From positions 1 to 64,000 of the forward strand of contig JANCYU010000074.1 in assembly GCA_026122205.1 (NCBI GenBank): a stretch of DNA of 64,000 nt, written 5' to 3'. Below are positions 1 to 12,000 of the stretch, piece after piece. This DNA is from Galdieria yellowstonensis. Lineage: Eukaryota > Rhodophyta > Bangiophyceae > Galdieriales > Galdieriaceae. The first letter of the stretch is position 1. Each line of letters starts with the position of its first letter. Below the pieces are notes generated by a model, which saw only the letters and a list, made by a program, of their open reading frames with translations, did no database searches and was not told the DNA's origin. Made by a program: the position numbers and the translations under genes.

Positions 1-461
1 ATAAACCCTAATAAACCCTAATAAACCCTAATAAACCCTAATAAACCCTAATAAACCCTAATAAACCCTAAATAAACCCTAAATAAACCCTAATAAACCC
101 TAATAAACCCTAAATAAACCCTAAATAAACCCTAATAAACCCTAATAAACCCTAATAAACCCTAATAAACCCTAAATAAACCCTAATAAACCCTAAATAA
201 ACCCTAAATAAACCCTAATAAACCCTAATAAACCCTAAATAAACCCTAAATAAACCCTAATAAACCCTAATAAACCCTAATAAACCCTAATAAACCCTAA
301 ATAAACCCTAAATAACCCTAATAAACCCTAATAAACCCTAAATAAACCCTAATAAACCCTAATAAACCCTAAATAACCCTAAATAACCCTAATAAACCCT
401 AATAAAACCTAATAAAACCTAATAAAACCTAGGAAAACCTAAGAAAACCTAAGAAAACCTA
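1..461. repeat. Telomere-like array of AATAAACCCT / AAATAAACCCT
   Basis: From base 1 the sequence is an uninterrupted run of about 42 short units. Most are the 10-mer AATAAACCCT or the 11-mer AAATAAACCCT, with occasional AAATAACCCT. Beyond about 400 the units become AATAAAACCT, AGGAAAACCT and AAGAAAACCT and then dissolve into unique sequence. The C-rich strand reads into the chromosome, so the G-rich strand AGGGTTTATT(T) runs outward, as expected for a chromosome end. The unit looks like the plant heptamer TTTAGGG with an added TTA or TTTA. That it is the true telomere is an inference from position, composition and degeneration on the inner side. Confidence 0.92.
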
Positions 462-759
462 ACAACCTTGTAAACCTCTTAGTCTCTTACCCGCCTTCCA
501 AACGCATCAATCTGGCGACGTCGTAAAAATAATTATTGCTGTACTATGTGTGACTGTTTCAACCTTGACGAAGGTGCTTACTGCTGTTTCTGTGTATGCC
601 AGCTTCGTTTTTCCAACCCAATTAAACTCGATGGCACCATAGTTGCATTAAGCATTAGTGGATTGGTGGTACCTCTCAGACTCTTATGTGATGCTGTTTC
701 TTAAAAAATTGCCGTTTTCTCTTTTTTTTTTTTTTGCTTGCTTTCATTGCAATACAATG
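462..759. other. Telomere-adjacent unique sequence, no gene seen
   Basis: I see no convincing coding region between the telomere-like array and the first subtelomeric repeat module. There is a poly-T run near 720-735. A short minus-strand frame at 701-943 has low-complexity Lys-rich content and no recognisable feature. Confidence 0.5.
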
Positions 760-3700
760 ACTGTAATGGCACGTATTTATTAGGCCTTCTTTTTACAAGG
801 CGATTACTTTGAGAGGGTGAAGCTACTTTAGCGTAGTATGTATCTTGACCATTGTAAAGATTTCGTACCCAACGCCGTCCTAGGTTAGTAAAAGCGGTTG
901 CAGTGTCATCTCGCCTTGTATACCGATTGATTTTTGCTATCATCGTACAGTTATTGCTTGTCTAAACTTTACTAAATTGGGTAGGTGAATGGTACCTCTT
1001 CGTCAATGTGTCTTAACCATTTGCGTGATAGCAGCTTTCTTCTGTTGTGTATTATTAACTATATAGGGTAAGCGTTTAGATAGCACTTTTACCTTAACTC
1101 TAAATAGGTTACTAGAGTTGCAGTGTCCAAGTTTCATTGGTTGTTTCGTAAGTAGCACAAGGAGCTAGTTGAGCCTAAACAATTCAAATCCTATGCTGCA
1201 AATCATTGGGACGATTGCCGTTACTATTGCTTTTTTGTCATGTGAATATGTTCCAAAGCCCATATTGTCATTTAATCATTATGACTCTTCATTTCGAGTC
1301 GACCACTCTGAAATGTCGTGCAATAATCGTGATATAATTAAAAAAGTGTATTGATAATATTTAGTGTTCCATGCTTTACTATGTTGTAATGCTATAATGG
1401 TTACTGTACCGTGAGTTGGTTTATTGTCGACAACGTTGTCCAATGAGAAGGTACTGCTGATAGTTTTTGCATGATTTTGAAAAATTTGCATTTACGCTAC
1501 ACCAACTGTTATGTTTTTATAATATTTGCAGGTTCCATTTCTATAATTTAATTTGAATATAATCTTAACTATAGCACAAGCGTATCAAATGAAGAAAGTG
1601 ACATTGGTTGAATAATGGCTTACACAAAGAAGCAGTGGGGTCTCTAAACGGTTGTCATCAAATTTTTAGAGCTGGTTGAGAATTTTCCATAATGAAGGGT
1701 TATTTTGGTCATTACGATGCATTACAATGCCTCTAGTGTCAGTGAAAACTTCGTTCTCCTTATTAAAATTCCAGGGCTCTGAAAAGCAATGAAGTATCCA
1801 CGAATTGTTTATAGTAAATCTTGGGTGCCCAACAGTGGTGGATAAATGTAACTTATTGAGTCAAATGTTGCCCAACAATCCTCAATTTGATTTTACCACT
1901 CTGGGTTCATTCATGATTTTGCTACTGTAGTGCCTTGTAACTTTTGAGTGATGGTTTTCTGCTGAAAGGATCGTCATTATTATTCTTTGTTTTATTGTAG
2001 TACAATACCTCTAATGCCATGTACTCATTAGGCCTCGAAATTGCCAGTCGAAGACTATGTAACAATAAGACAGCCTTGGCATACTGTAAAACGTACTTTG
2101 ACTACTGTTAAGCTTTTGTGTGGAACACCATCAAAAACCGATAAAAGCTGTCGCGGTGTTAGCCCGTGGTAAATACGCCCTGATGCTCGTCTCGCTTGTA
2201 CAATTATTCGTCTATACTTTACTACATTGACTCAGTGCATGGTACTTCTTCCCTAATGCGTTTTAACAATTTGCGGCTACGCCATCTACCTTCCGTTGTG
2301 TTTTATAAACAATGTAGGGTAAGTGTTTTATGTGTTATTCTTAATTTTAAATGAGTGGTTAGATTTGCAATTGTCAAATTGTCATTGGTTGTTTCTGTGT
2401 TGCATGAGGTGTTACTTGTTTCTAGACTGTTCAAATCCATTGTTGCAAAGCGCTGAGATTGCCAATAGTATTTTTTTGTGATTTAGTTCTTTATCAAACC
2501 TATTGTGTCATGTAATTGTCATGACTCTTTATTTTGAACGGACTACGATGGAATGCCGTGCAAGGACAGTGATGCAATTTAAAAAGTGCCTTGACAATAC
2601 TTGGTATCCTGTGTTCAATTTTGCCGTAACGCTATAATGATCATGGCAGTGTAAGTAGGTTCGTGGAAAACGTTGTCCAATGAGAAAATACTGGTGTCTT
2701 TATGCATGATTATACTCGTGTAGTTCCATAAACTTTTTTGAATGCCATTTAACAATTTGCGTTTAAGCCACATTCTTCTTTATGTTTGTATACAATGTAC
2801 AGGGTTTTGTTTCAATAATTTAATCTGATTGTAATTCCAACTATTTCACAATCGTACCAAAAGAAAAAGAATCATTGGTTGAGAATCTTCTTGCCCGAGG
2901 AAACAGAGTGGTTTCTAAACAGACGTAATATATTGTTAGAACTGGCAGACAGGTTTCCATTAAGAAGTGTTTTTTGGTCAATTTGATGTACCACAATGCC
3001 TTTCGTGTCATTGAAAATTTGACTTTTCTTATTACAAATCCAGGGATTCTGAATAGCAGTAACGTAACCACGAATTGACTATAGTAATTCTTCTGTGCTC
3101 AATACTCGTGGATATATGCAACTTATTGCAGTCAAAGGCTGTTTAGTTGCCCAATGATTCTTAATTTGATGATACCATTCTTGGTTCATTCATGACTGGG
3201 TTGGTGCAGTGCAATGAATGCCTTTTTTAGCAATGGCTTTCTGCTACCAGGATCGCCATTTCCATTTAATCACAAGTTTCTTTTAGTGCAAGCCACAGAT
3301 CCTTAAAAAATGGAGTTACATTTATCTACACTAAAAGTACTTTGACAATCGTAAATCTTCTTTTCCCAACGCCTTTGTAGATCGATACGAACTGTTGCTG
3401 TGTTGGCCCGTTTTGATACCCATGGATGCTCGATTCGATCACAAAATTATTCATCTATCTTGATTGAACTGTCACAGTGCGCTGTACCTTTTTTTTCTTA
3501 ATGCCACTATTTCCCTCTATTGTGTGTTTTATGAACTATAGATTCGAAATGTGTGACATGCGTAGCATTGCTCCGAAAAGCATTCGTTGATTTGTAACGT
3601 CCACGAAGAATCAGTTGTTTCTACATAGTTCTGATCCATCGTTGTAAACAGCGGAAACTGCAATTAAGAAATTTTTGATGGTACCACTGTTGGTTAATGC

Positions 3701-5500
3701 ATAATTGAACTTGTGCGTTTATAAGTAAACAAAGTTTAGCCTGACTTCAGCTCTAAATGTCGTATATAAATTGTAATGTAAAGATTCTTTCCTCTGCTTA
3801 TCGTTCAGTGACAATCTTGCTTTCGCTTCCTATTGCTTTTAGTACTCTGTGCAAGTGCATTTCTTCGAAGGACTGCACATTGGATGATGCTTGTTTTGTT
3901 TTAGATAGTTGATCTGATGCTGCGGTTCGCGTTTTTTTTTTTTTTTTCTGGGTTCCTTATTTGCAGAGTGGATTCTTACTACTCTTAGGTTTCTGTACTT
4001 TTATCGCAATACAATTCCTGTGCTGTCATGGAATAACTGAGCTTCTTTATTGCGAGTCGAAGACTCCAAAACAGTGAAGCAGCCTTGATATACGGTAAAA
4101 TGCCCCTTGACCCTAATAAAGCTTTTCTGCCCAACACAGTCGAAGATAGATGCAAGTTGTGCCTAGTTTGCTCGCTTGGTACCCACTGATGCTCGATTCA
4201 ATCATACAACTATTCATCTATGTTATACTGAATTTACTATGTGTATGGTAGTTTTTTAGTACGCTCTGAAAATTTGCGGCTACACTATTTTCGTTATCTT
4301 GTGCTTTATAAACTATAGGGCTTAAGTGTTTTGTATGTTATTCTTGGCGTAATTTTAATGTGTGACTAGTGCAGCAGTTGCCAAAGAAGCATTGCTTGTT
4401 CCGTGAGGTGCACAAGAAGCTAGTAATTTCTGGACAGTTCTAATTTCTTGTTGCAAATCGCTGAAACGTTTTCTATTGTGGTTGTTTTTTGTCTTGTTAC
4501 TATATTATATGCAGCGCATGATTTTTTTTGTGTGGTCTTTATTTGCAGAAAAGATTCCCATTGTTCGTGGGTTTCTGTGCTTTACTTGCAGTATAATACC
4601 TCTGATGCCACGTAATCTCAATGTCTCGAAATTGCAAGTTGAAGACTATGTAACAATAAAACAGCCTTGGCATACAGTATTATGTACTTTGACTACTGTT
4701 AAGCTTTTGTGCGGAACACCATCAAAACCGATAAAAGCTGTTGCAGTGTTAGCTCGTTTGTATACTCATGAATGCTCGTCTACCTTGTACAGTTATTTGC
4801 CTATGCTTTGCTGCATTGACTCAGTGCATGGTATTTCTTCCTTAATGCGTTTTGACAATTTGCGGCTACGTCATCTTCCTTCTGTTGTGCTCCATAAAAT
4901 ACACAGCGTAAGTGTTTTCTATGTTATTTTTACCTTAATATGCGATCAGAGTAGCAATTGTCAAATTGTCATTGGTTTGTTCGCAAGTTGCACGAGGTGT
5001 TAGCTGCTTCTAAACTGTTCAAATCCATTGTTGCAAAGCGCTGCGACTGCCAGTACTGCTGTTTTTGTCATTTAATTCTTTATCAAACCAATTGTGTCAT
5101 GTATTGGTCATGACTCTTCATTTTGAACCCACTAGTATGAAATGCCGTGCAATAACCGTGATTTAACTAAAAAAGTGCCTTGACAATACTTAGTATCTTG
5201 TGTCCAATTTGGTCGTAATGCTATAATGGTCAGGGAGTGTAAGTCGATTTGTTTACAACGATGTCGATTGAGAAGATAATGCTGTGTTTATGCATGATTG
5301 AACTAGTATAGTTCAATGAACCTTTTTTGTAATGCAAGTTAACAATTTGTGTTTAAGCTACATTCTTCTTTATATTTGTATGCAATGTACAGGGCTCTGT
5401 TTCTATATTTTAGTAGTTTGATTGTAATTCTAACTGCATCACAAGCGTAGCAGAGGACAGAGGAAGCGATGAGGTCTCTAAACAGTTATCAATTGTTAGA
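760..5500. repeat. Degenerate subtelomeric tandem repeat, about 1.25-kb module
   Basis: The same phrases recur in the same order and orientation. A TTGAC...TGT...AAG block lies near 840, 2095, 3335, 4110 and 4690. A block like AACTATAGGGTAAGTGTTTT lies near 1055, 2306, 3530, 4308 and 4894. A block starting GACTCTTCATTT and running through AAAAAAGTG..TTGA lies near 1279, 2520 and 5109. Spacing is about 1.25 kb for the first units and shorter for later ones, so some modules look truncated. The best-matching stretch is 2040-2160 against 4630-4750, which are nearly identical apart from small indels. No function is visible. A 175-codon open frame at 4476-5003 lies in one module but is interrupted in its sister copy. 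Confidence 0.75.
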
Positions 5501-6299
5501 ACTGGCTGAGAAGTCTCTGTTATGATGGGTGCGGTAACCCTTTTTCTATTCGAAGCTGGTTTGTTCAGCCTTTACTTTCCTGTTAAGCCAAATAATGTTG
5601 TCGTCAACTGCAATGTCGACTCTTGCCTTTTGTTAGAAAGTCTGTGGTTGAACTATCATCTGTCCTCGAAGGATGTTTTGAAACGGCCTCAACCTCGTGA
5701 AGGGTGTTTCTTGGCATCTGGTTGAATTTTCACTAGTTTGCAATAGGCAATTTACTTCATCTCTGCTAGATCACGGGTCCTTTTTTCACTTTATTTCCAA
5801 GAAATTTCCATAAATACAAGAGGTTTGTTTTTTCTTAAAGACACAGTGATTGATTTATCAGCACTATGATATCGCGATGATAGACTTCTTGAGTTTTTTC
5901 TCTCATCAAACATTATTTACTCCTTTGTTCGCTGGTATTATTCTAGCACAATCTTTCCTAATGGTTGCATCGACTCTAACTGGCAAGAATCTTATCGTTT
6001 CGCGTCCATTCCAATCGCTTGTCAATTTTCCTTCGTTGCCAATGGTCTCTCGGAACTTTCTATGTATACCCCAAACTAATCTTGACGCTCCGAAATATTC
6101 TTTCCGTCTCTGAATAACAATGAGAACTATATTCCCTAAGTGGTAAATACGATCGTACAGGCAGATTCCCCAAGCCACACAGCCATCTGTACCCTCATAT
6201 GGCACATCGTAAATTAAATTCTGAGCCAATTTTTAATGTTTTCTACCTAAAGATACAAAATTCAAGCCAGACAAGGATCCTTTTTAATGATTAAAATCC
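5501..6299. other. Subtelomeric sequence without an identifiable gene
   Basis: There are open frames of 67 codons at 5522-5725 (plus), 87 codons at 5850-6113 (plus) and 107 codons at 5906-6229 (minus). None carries a motif I recognise and the last two overlap on opposite strands. I do not call a gene here. Confidence 0.4.
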
Positions 6300-6720
6300 A
6301 CAGTATATCATGGTCTAGTGGGTAAAGCGACCCGCCACTCCAATTCCGCATGGATTGATTTGTAGGCTTTCGTGGAAATGCTTGCGACTCAACATTCCAT
6401 CGGCGTTGGACACACTCTACCGAAGCTGCTACCATGCCACCAGATGGGCCCCAATTTTCCCAAATCGTCTATAAGTAAATCATTGATAAACAGATCGAAT
6501 AGTAATGGAGAGGAATATTGAATAGGTTGAACTTGGAGCATTTTTTTTTGAGTGGCCTGAAGATACAGAAGAGGGGAAACCCTTGCTGCCACATTACTGT
6601 GTTCCTTTGACAGAACTGAATTCATGGTTTTACCCATGAGTCCAGGCAGGTAGGTACCCTGAGTCTCGCTTACCAAAAATGTCACTGAGAAACAGGGTGA
6701 TGTGGGAGTCACACCCACTA
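6300..6720 (-). mobile_element. Scrambled fragments of a non-LTR retrotransposon RT
   Basis: Bases 6473-6515 are identical over 43 bp to 8410-8452, the part of the neighbouring reverse transcriptase that encodes PLLFDLFINDLL. Bases 6395-6426 match 8681-8712 with two mismatches. The two blocks keep their orientation but are in the opposite order to the larger copy, so this is a rearranged remnant, not a simple truncation. A frame at 6389-6718 (minus) runs through both blocks but mixes them with unrelated residues and should not be taken as a protein gene. A tRNA A-box-like string (TGGTCTAGTGG) lies at about 6309 but no B box was found. Confidence 0.7.
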
Positions 6721-6819
6721 AAACCCCCCTCCCCTTGGAGAAGAAAACTCCAAGTTTGTATCAACAGTCCGGGCGCCAGAATAGTGAAAAGGCTGAAAAC
6801 CGCCACTACTTATCCCTTT

Positions 6820-9000
6820 TCATGCTATTCCAATGGCTTCGCCATACCCTTCAGGGCGTCGGCTCGTGGTGGTATTATTAACGTCGTCAGAGTCTAAGCT
6901 AAAACGACGGAGGTTGTCAATAATGGACATACGAATGCCCATCACTGCCTCAAGAAACTGACCTACCAGAATAAATCCTGGTAAATCAGTCCGAAACCCA
7001 CATTGCGACGAGCCATTGTCCAATTCTAGTGCAACCAATGTAGAACGAGTACAGGCCTGATAAGTAGACTCACCAGTCGTCCACCAACGATGAATGGATT
7101 TATCCAAGGCTTTCTTTTCCTGCATTTCTTCTACAGTGATTGCATTCGAATTTTCCTCCAATGAAGCCGTCGCCACAAACCTTCCACCTAGAAGGCAATA
7201 ACAAGAACCATCAAAGATAGCTGGGATTTTAGTAAGCAGAATCGCCATAGGCCCAAAGATACCCAGCCTCTTTGGACCCCATCGAGCACATTCACAAAGG
7301 AAATGACTCAATGTTTCAGGTACATTGGCCAAACAACAAGGACAACGAGTCTTTCATTGTTCATCCAATATACCTTTTCTGGCGAGCCTCGAGCAGGAAC
7401 TCCAACCACCAACCCGAATACGCATCAGCCAGGATAGACTTTTGCTATATTCAGGATAGTCGAGGGAGCTATCACGCAACAATGCACTACCGTTTTGTAA
7501 TGCATACTGACAATATTCTTTCCATGTATTGGTTTGAGTCATTTTGCCAGTAGTTAACCATTTATGATGGATAACCTGTTGCACTGCTCGTTGCAATGCC
7601 TTGGAACCACGAGGTGACCTTTCAATCTCCCTTACCGCCGAGCTACCCAATCTCCTCAACAACCAAGCTTTGGTATTTTTCACCCATATACCTTTCCGCA
7701 ATGTAGGTATCTATTGACATAATTGACTAATCCATGTACGCATACTAGGACCTTTGGCCCATAAACGGGCCCGGCGTCCTGCTATAAGTGATTCCACACT
7801 AGGTATACCCAGTTCCGTATACAAAGCAGGAATACTTACTCCTGTGTGTTTCATATGCACACCTACCACCATTCGTAAAGTTTGATTCAATACCAAACTT
7901 AAACGTTTGGCATGTAGTTGATGCATATCCCACCATTCAGAGACCCAGAGCAAACTAGGTAGCAAACAACTCTTGACAACACGCAAACGAAGATCCATTG
8001 GTATCCTACCATTACGTAGAAATGGAGTTGCCATATGAAGCTTTTGACGATAACGTTGGATTTGACGTCGCACCGTAAATCCTTCATCCAAATTACAATT
8101 CAAATCGATACCAAGATAACGATATTCTTCCACAACAGGTATGTCTTTGCCTTGTAATTGCCATTGCCTCCTTCGAACTTTATCTACACATCTATGAAAG
8201 ACAGTAACACCACATTTGGATGCACCAACTTCCATTTCAAGTTTAGTTAAATATTCACTTACCTTGCGCATGGAGGCTTCAAGACAATGTCGGCTAGGCG
8301 ATAACAATACCACATCATCGGCAAACATCAATCCAGGTAATCGATTCTCTGTACCAATGCTACTCTCAGGCAGCCCAACCACTCGAATACCAAATAGTCG
8401 ACATTGTTCAAGTAAATCATTGATAAACAGATCGAATAGTAATGGAGAGGAAGGATCACCTTGACGTACACCTCTACAAAATGGAAAGGCAGGTGAGAGT
8501 GTATCAGATATCCGTGAGGATACCTGTGTCCACGAACTACGATAAAGCCCTCGATAAAATTCCAAACATCGACCTCGAATACCTAAACTTTCCAGTTTAC
8601 GAAACAAGGCTTCATGTGGAACTCGATCAAAAGCTTTACGTAAATCGATGAAACATGCATAGGTAGGACGCATTTCCTTGTTCCATCGTCGTTGGACACA
8701 CTCTACCAAAGCAATCACTTGTGCTGCACATTCCTCGCGAGTACGAAATCCTGCTTGCTCACGTACCAGTACATTGTCTTTTTCAACTGCGTAACGAATG
8801 CGATTGGTAACAATTGCACTCAACAGTTTGACAATGGTACTGATGAGGCTAATGCCTCTGTAATTGTTCATGTCTTTCAAATCTCCTTTTTTCGGAATAG
8901 AAATAAGGAGAGATGAATTCCATGGACTTGGAATCTTTCCGCTTTGAAAGATCCAATTGAGCAAGCGGAGCAGCGCTCGGCTCATCGGATGTTCCATCAT
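6820..9000 (-). mobile_element. Decayed non-LTR (LINE-type) retrotransposon, RT domain
   Basis: A minus-strand frame beginning at about 9000 encodes a reverse transcriptase. Visible motifs are IPKKGD..NYRGISL, DLRKAFDRV (first palm Asp), RQGDPSSPLLFDLF and FADDVVLLSP (the catalytic YADD-type motif, here FADD). Downstream in the same frame are a thumb-like region and a Cys/His cluster (CPCC...HFLCEC) typical of LINE ORF2 C-termini. The frame is broken by in-frame stops at 7713-7711 (TAG) and 7356-7354 (TGA). It ends near 6820. Stops lie immediately upstream of 9000 and no endonuclease domain is present, so the copy is 5'-truncated. No poly-A tail or target-site duplication was recognised. It is an inactive remnant. 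The retrotransposon clade cannot be assigned by eye. Confidence 0.88.
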
Positions 9001-12000
9001 AGATGAATTGTGGAATTCTTATTCTTATGGAGATGATGAGATTGATGAAGTAAAGACGTAAGAAGCATCACCTTCCAAACTCCATAGCAATTTGATCCTT
9101 ACAAGCAACTTTACCATGGGCAGTGATCCAAAAGGAGCACAACTCGCGAAGAAGGCTATGGCGAGTTTGTAACGCCACAAGACAACGCGTTTGCTGAACT
9201 GGAGATAAGAGTAGTCAGGAAAATTTCAAGTTTACTTTTCTAGTATTGTAAATTTTTTTGGCTTAACAAGGCTGCAATTTTTCCATATACTTTCGTCAAC
9301 CAAATCTACCTATTCAACTTGAAAAGTTCCAAGTACACTCACACGCTCTTAAAGGCACTGAGTGATACTTGGAAACCTTCGCGAGTACACTAAACTTGCA
9401 ATCCCCACGAGCAAAAACAGCTATTATAGGTAGATATGTACAAGGACGTGACCCTTTTTCAAGTGCTTCCTCTACAGGAACCTTAGTACTCTGCTGTTAC
9501 TTTTCAACCATTGCACTCTTCTTTCTACACCACGAATCTGTATACTTATATATACGCGCACAAGGTAGCAGTTGAAGATGTGGAGATTGGCGGGTCATGA
9601 CAACGCTATTGTGAAAGGAGCCTTTCACCCACTACGAAACATAGAAAAAGACTAGTACAAAAAACCTCTGAAGAAACCTCTAAAACAGTACAGAATAAAT
9701 AGTCTTCAAGCTTTGAAAAGGCGATACACATGAGAGATACCAAAAAGAGGTGGCAAAGCAGAGGTCAACTTCCCACCACCCTCAATCGGTTGGAGCCCAT
9801 TTGGTGCAGATCACTTTGGTGCAGTATTGCCAGTGACAGTAGAAGAAACATAACAAGTCCAAAATTTTTGGACTTTACTTTGATTTCTATCTAGACTGGC
9901 ATTGTAAATAGAACTGAGAGTGTCAAGTTACCCCTTTTTGTAGGAAGAGAGTGACAATGGGGTTGCGTTGCCAAGGCGGCATGTCTACGCAGTCGTCGAC
10001 ACAAGAAAAAAGACCAGGTCAAAAGACCGAATGTGACTCTATAAAGAGTAAACAAGCGTAGTTCTTGTAACGTTGCAACCGCTGATTCCTCTTTTACATA
10101 GCCAGCTGGTTGTGTCATCGTACCTTGCGTAGGTTGGCTCCGGTATAACAAGGCCACAAAGCCAATCTTGGAATCGTCTGCGCTTTATGTCGATTGATGA
10201 TTCAAGTTTATTTTGAAAGAAAAACAACGCAAGGACCGCTTGGCTTTTATTATCTTCTCGCTTTTTCCTCTTTGGTTGCTTCTGCTCTACTGCGGCGCTC
10301 AGGGAAGCTAGAGTGAAACCGAACCAAAAAAGCAAAGTTTCGCTATGACAGTGTGATAAGAAATTTGAAGTGTACAGGTACAGGTGTCTTTTATTCTTTT
10401 CCATTGCAACAAATGCAAAAGTGTTCCGCTTCTGCTGCAGGACAAAACAGACTGTCACTGAGTACGACGTGCTTTGGTGGAGTGAATTCTACAAGCACAT
10501 CACTACTGCTGAAGTAGTACAAGACAACAGTGCCATACCCAAATTCGTTTTCGCCTAGCTCGAAATTTTTTACTGCAAATAAGCTTTGGGGACAGAGGAG
10601 GAAACAGAGTACGATGCCCAACAACCTCCACTTAGTTGATTGTGGAGACACAGCAGAGGAACTTTGAAAATGGAATATTCTGTTCGAAAGTACTGGACTT
10701 GACTTCCAGCGGAAAGCTGGAAAAGGCTGTAACTCCGCCATGATTGCGATGAAACAAAAGTATTCGTTGAACAGTTGGATAGATGGACGGCAGTCATTTC
10801 GGTCTCCGGTCAGACTGTGAAATGCTTTCTTCAAAAGTCTAACTTGTGAAACTTCCAGTGTTACGAAGAGCCAATTGCTTTTACCTTTTCCCTTGAAAAA
10901 TTCTCTCTGGAAAGTCAAGTCGAAAACTAGCAACTTCTTGTTCACACTACTAGTAAGAGTAACTTGAACGAACCTAATATGGATTACAACGCCACCTATC
11001 TCAACTAAAAGTGTCACTTTTTATTACTGAGGCAAGCTTGACAAAGCACGAAACAATCACAAAACTACAGCGTCTGCATTCGATTCTCGCGGTTGCCCAC
11101 TGGCCATTGGAAATGATCTGTTGGAGACATTCGCTGTAATATGATGTTTATCTGTTCTCACTTCAAGTTTATATACGCCAACTATTTCTGCCAAGGCAAT
11201 TGTATACTTTGAAGACGATAAGGTTGTTGGCTTCTGTTGGGAGAGTCCTATAGCGGGCTCAATGAAAGATGGTATTCTTAAGCAGGCGTCTCGTGATTCA
11301 ATCGCTCTGGTCGTCTAGAGGCTTTTCACATAAAATATGGCAAAAGCATTTCACGGAATAGTATTAGCGAAATTTTGGACTGTGCAGTCTGCGGTCGTCC
11401 AGTAAGCACCAGACGACTAGCTTTTTGTGCTTTTAGCACGAAAAAGGCTACTCGTTGTAATCACATATTCACCTTAAGAAAGCAACCAACACAGCTGAGA
11501 TTGTCTTGCTTTTAGGTGACACGAGAACCTGACTTTCGACCGAGCTACGAAAAATACGACCCATATTACACAAACACTAGAGCAAAAGGTCAAACAATAC
11601 AAGCTCAACTGCTTGTTTTTACCAACCAGTCGAGCAGTTTCTATGCTTGTTACTGGTGTAGCAAAAATTCTTGTTCAGTGTCCCTTTGCTTTGGTGTCAC
11701 CAAGGTGCAAGCGACTACGGTGAATAGAACAAGTTCCCATTCATCTCGTAAAACACTCTTGTGGCAACATACAGAGGGCCTAGACGAGTCGCCAAGTTAC
11801 AGATTGTTTTGAAGCATATTTGAAGCGTCTTTCTTAAGGAATGACTGTCGTGTCCTGTTCTAGACCAACAGTCTGCTCCGGTTCAAGTTTTGATGAGAGA
11901 GAACGTTGCAATTCAAAGCAACTCATCCTCGATACTAAGGACGCCACGAAGGATGATAAACTTGTCTCACTATAGACTAGTGGGCTTCGAAAAATTCGAC

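Noticed and set aside
10391..11017. 208-codon minus-strand frame in the gene-poor region
   Set aside because: It starts with GTG, has no motif, and overlapping frames on both strands are nearly as long. Chance is a sufficient explanation.
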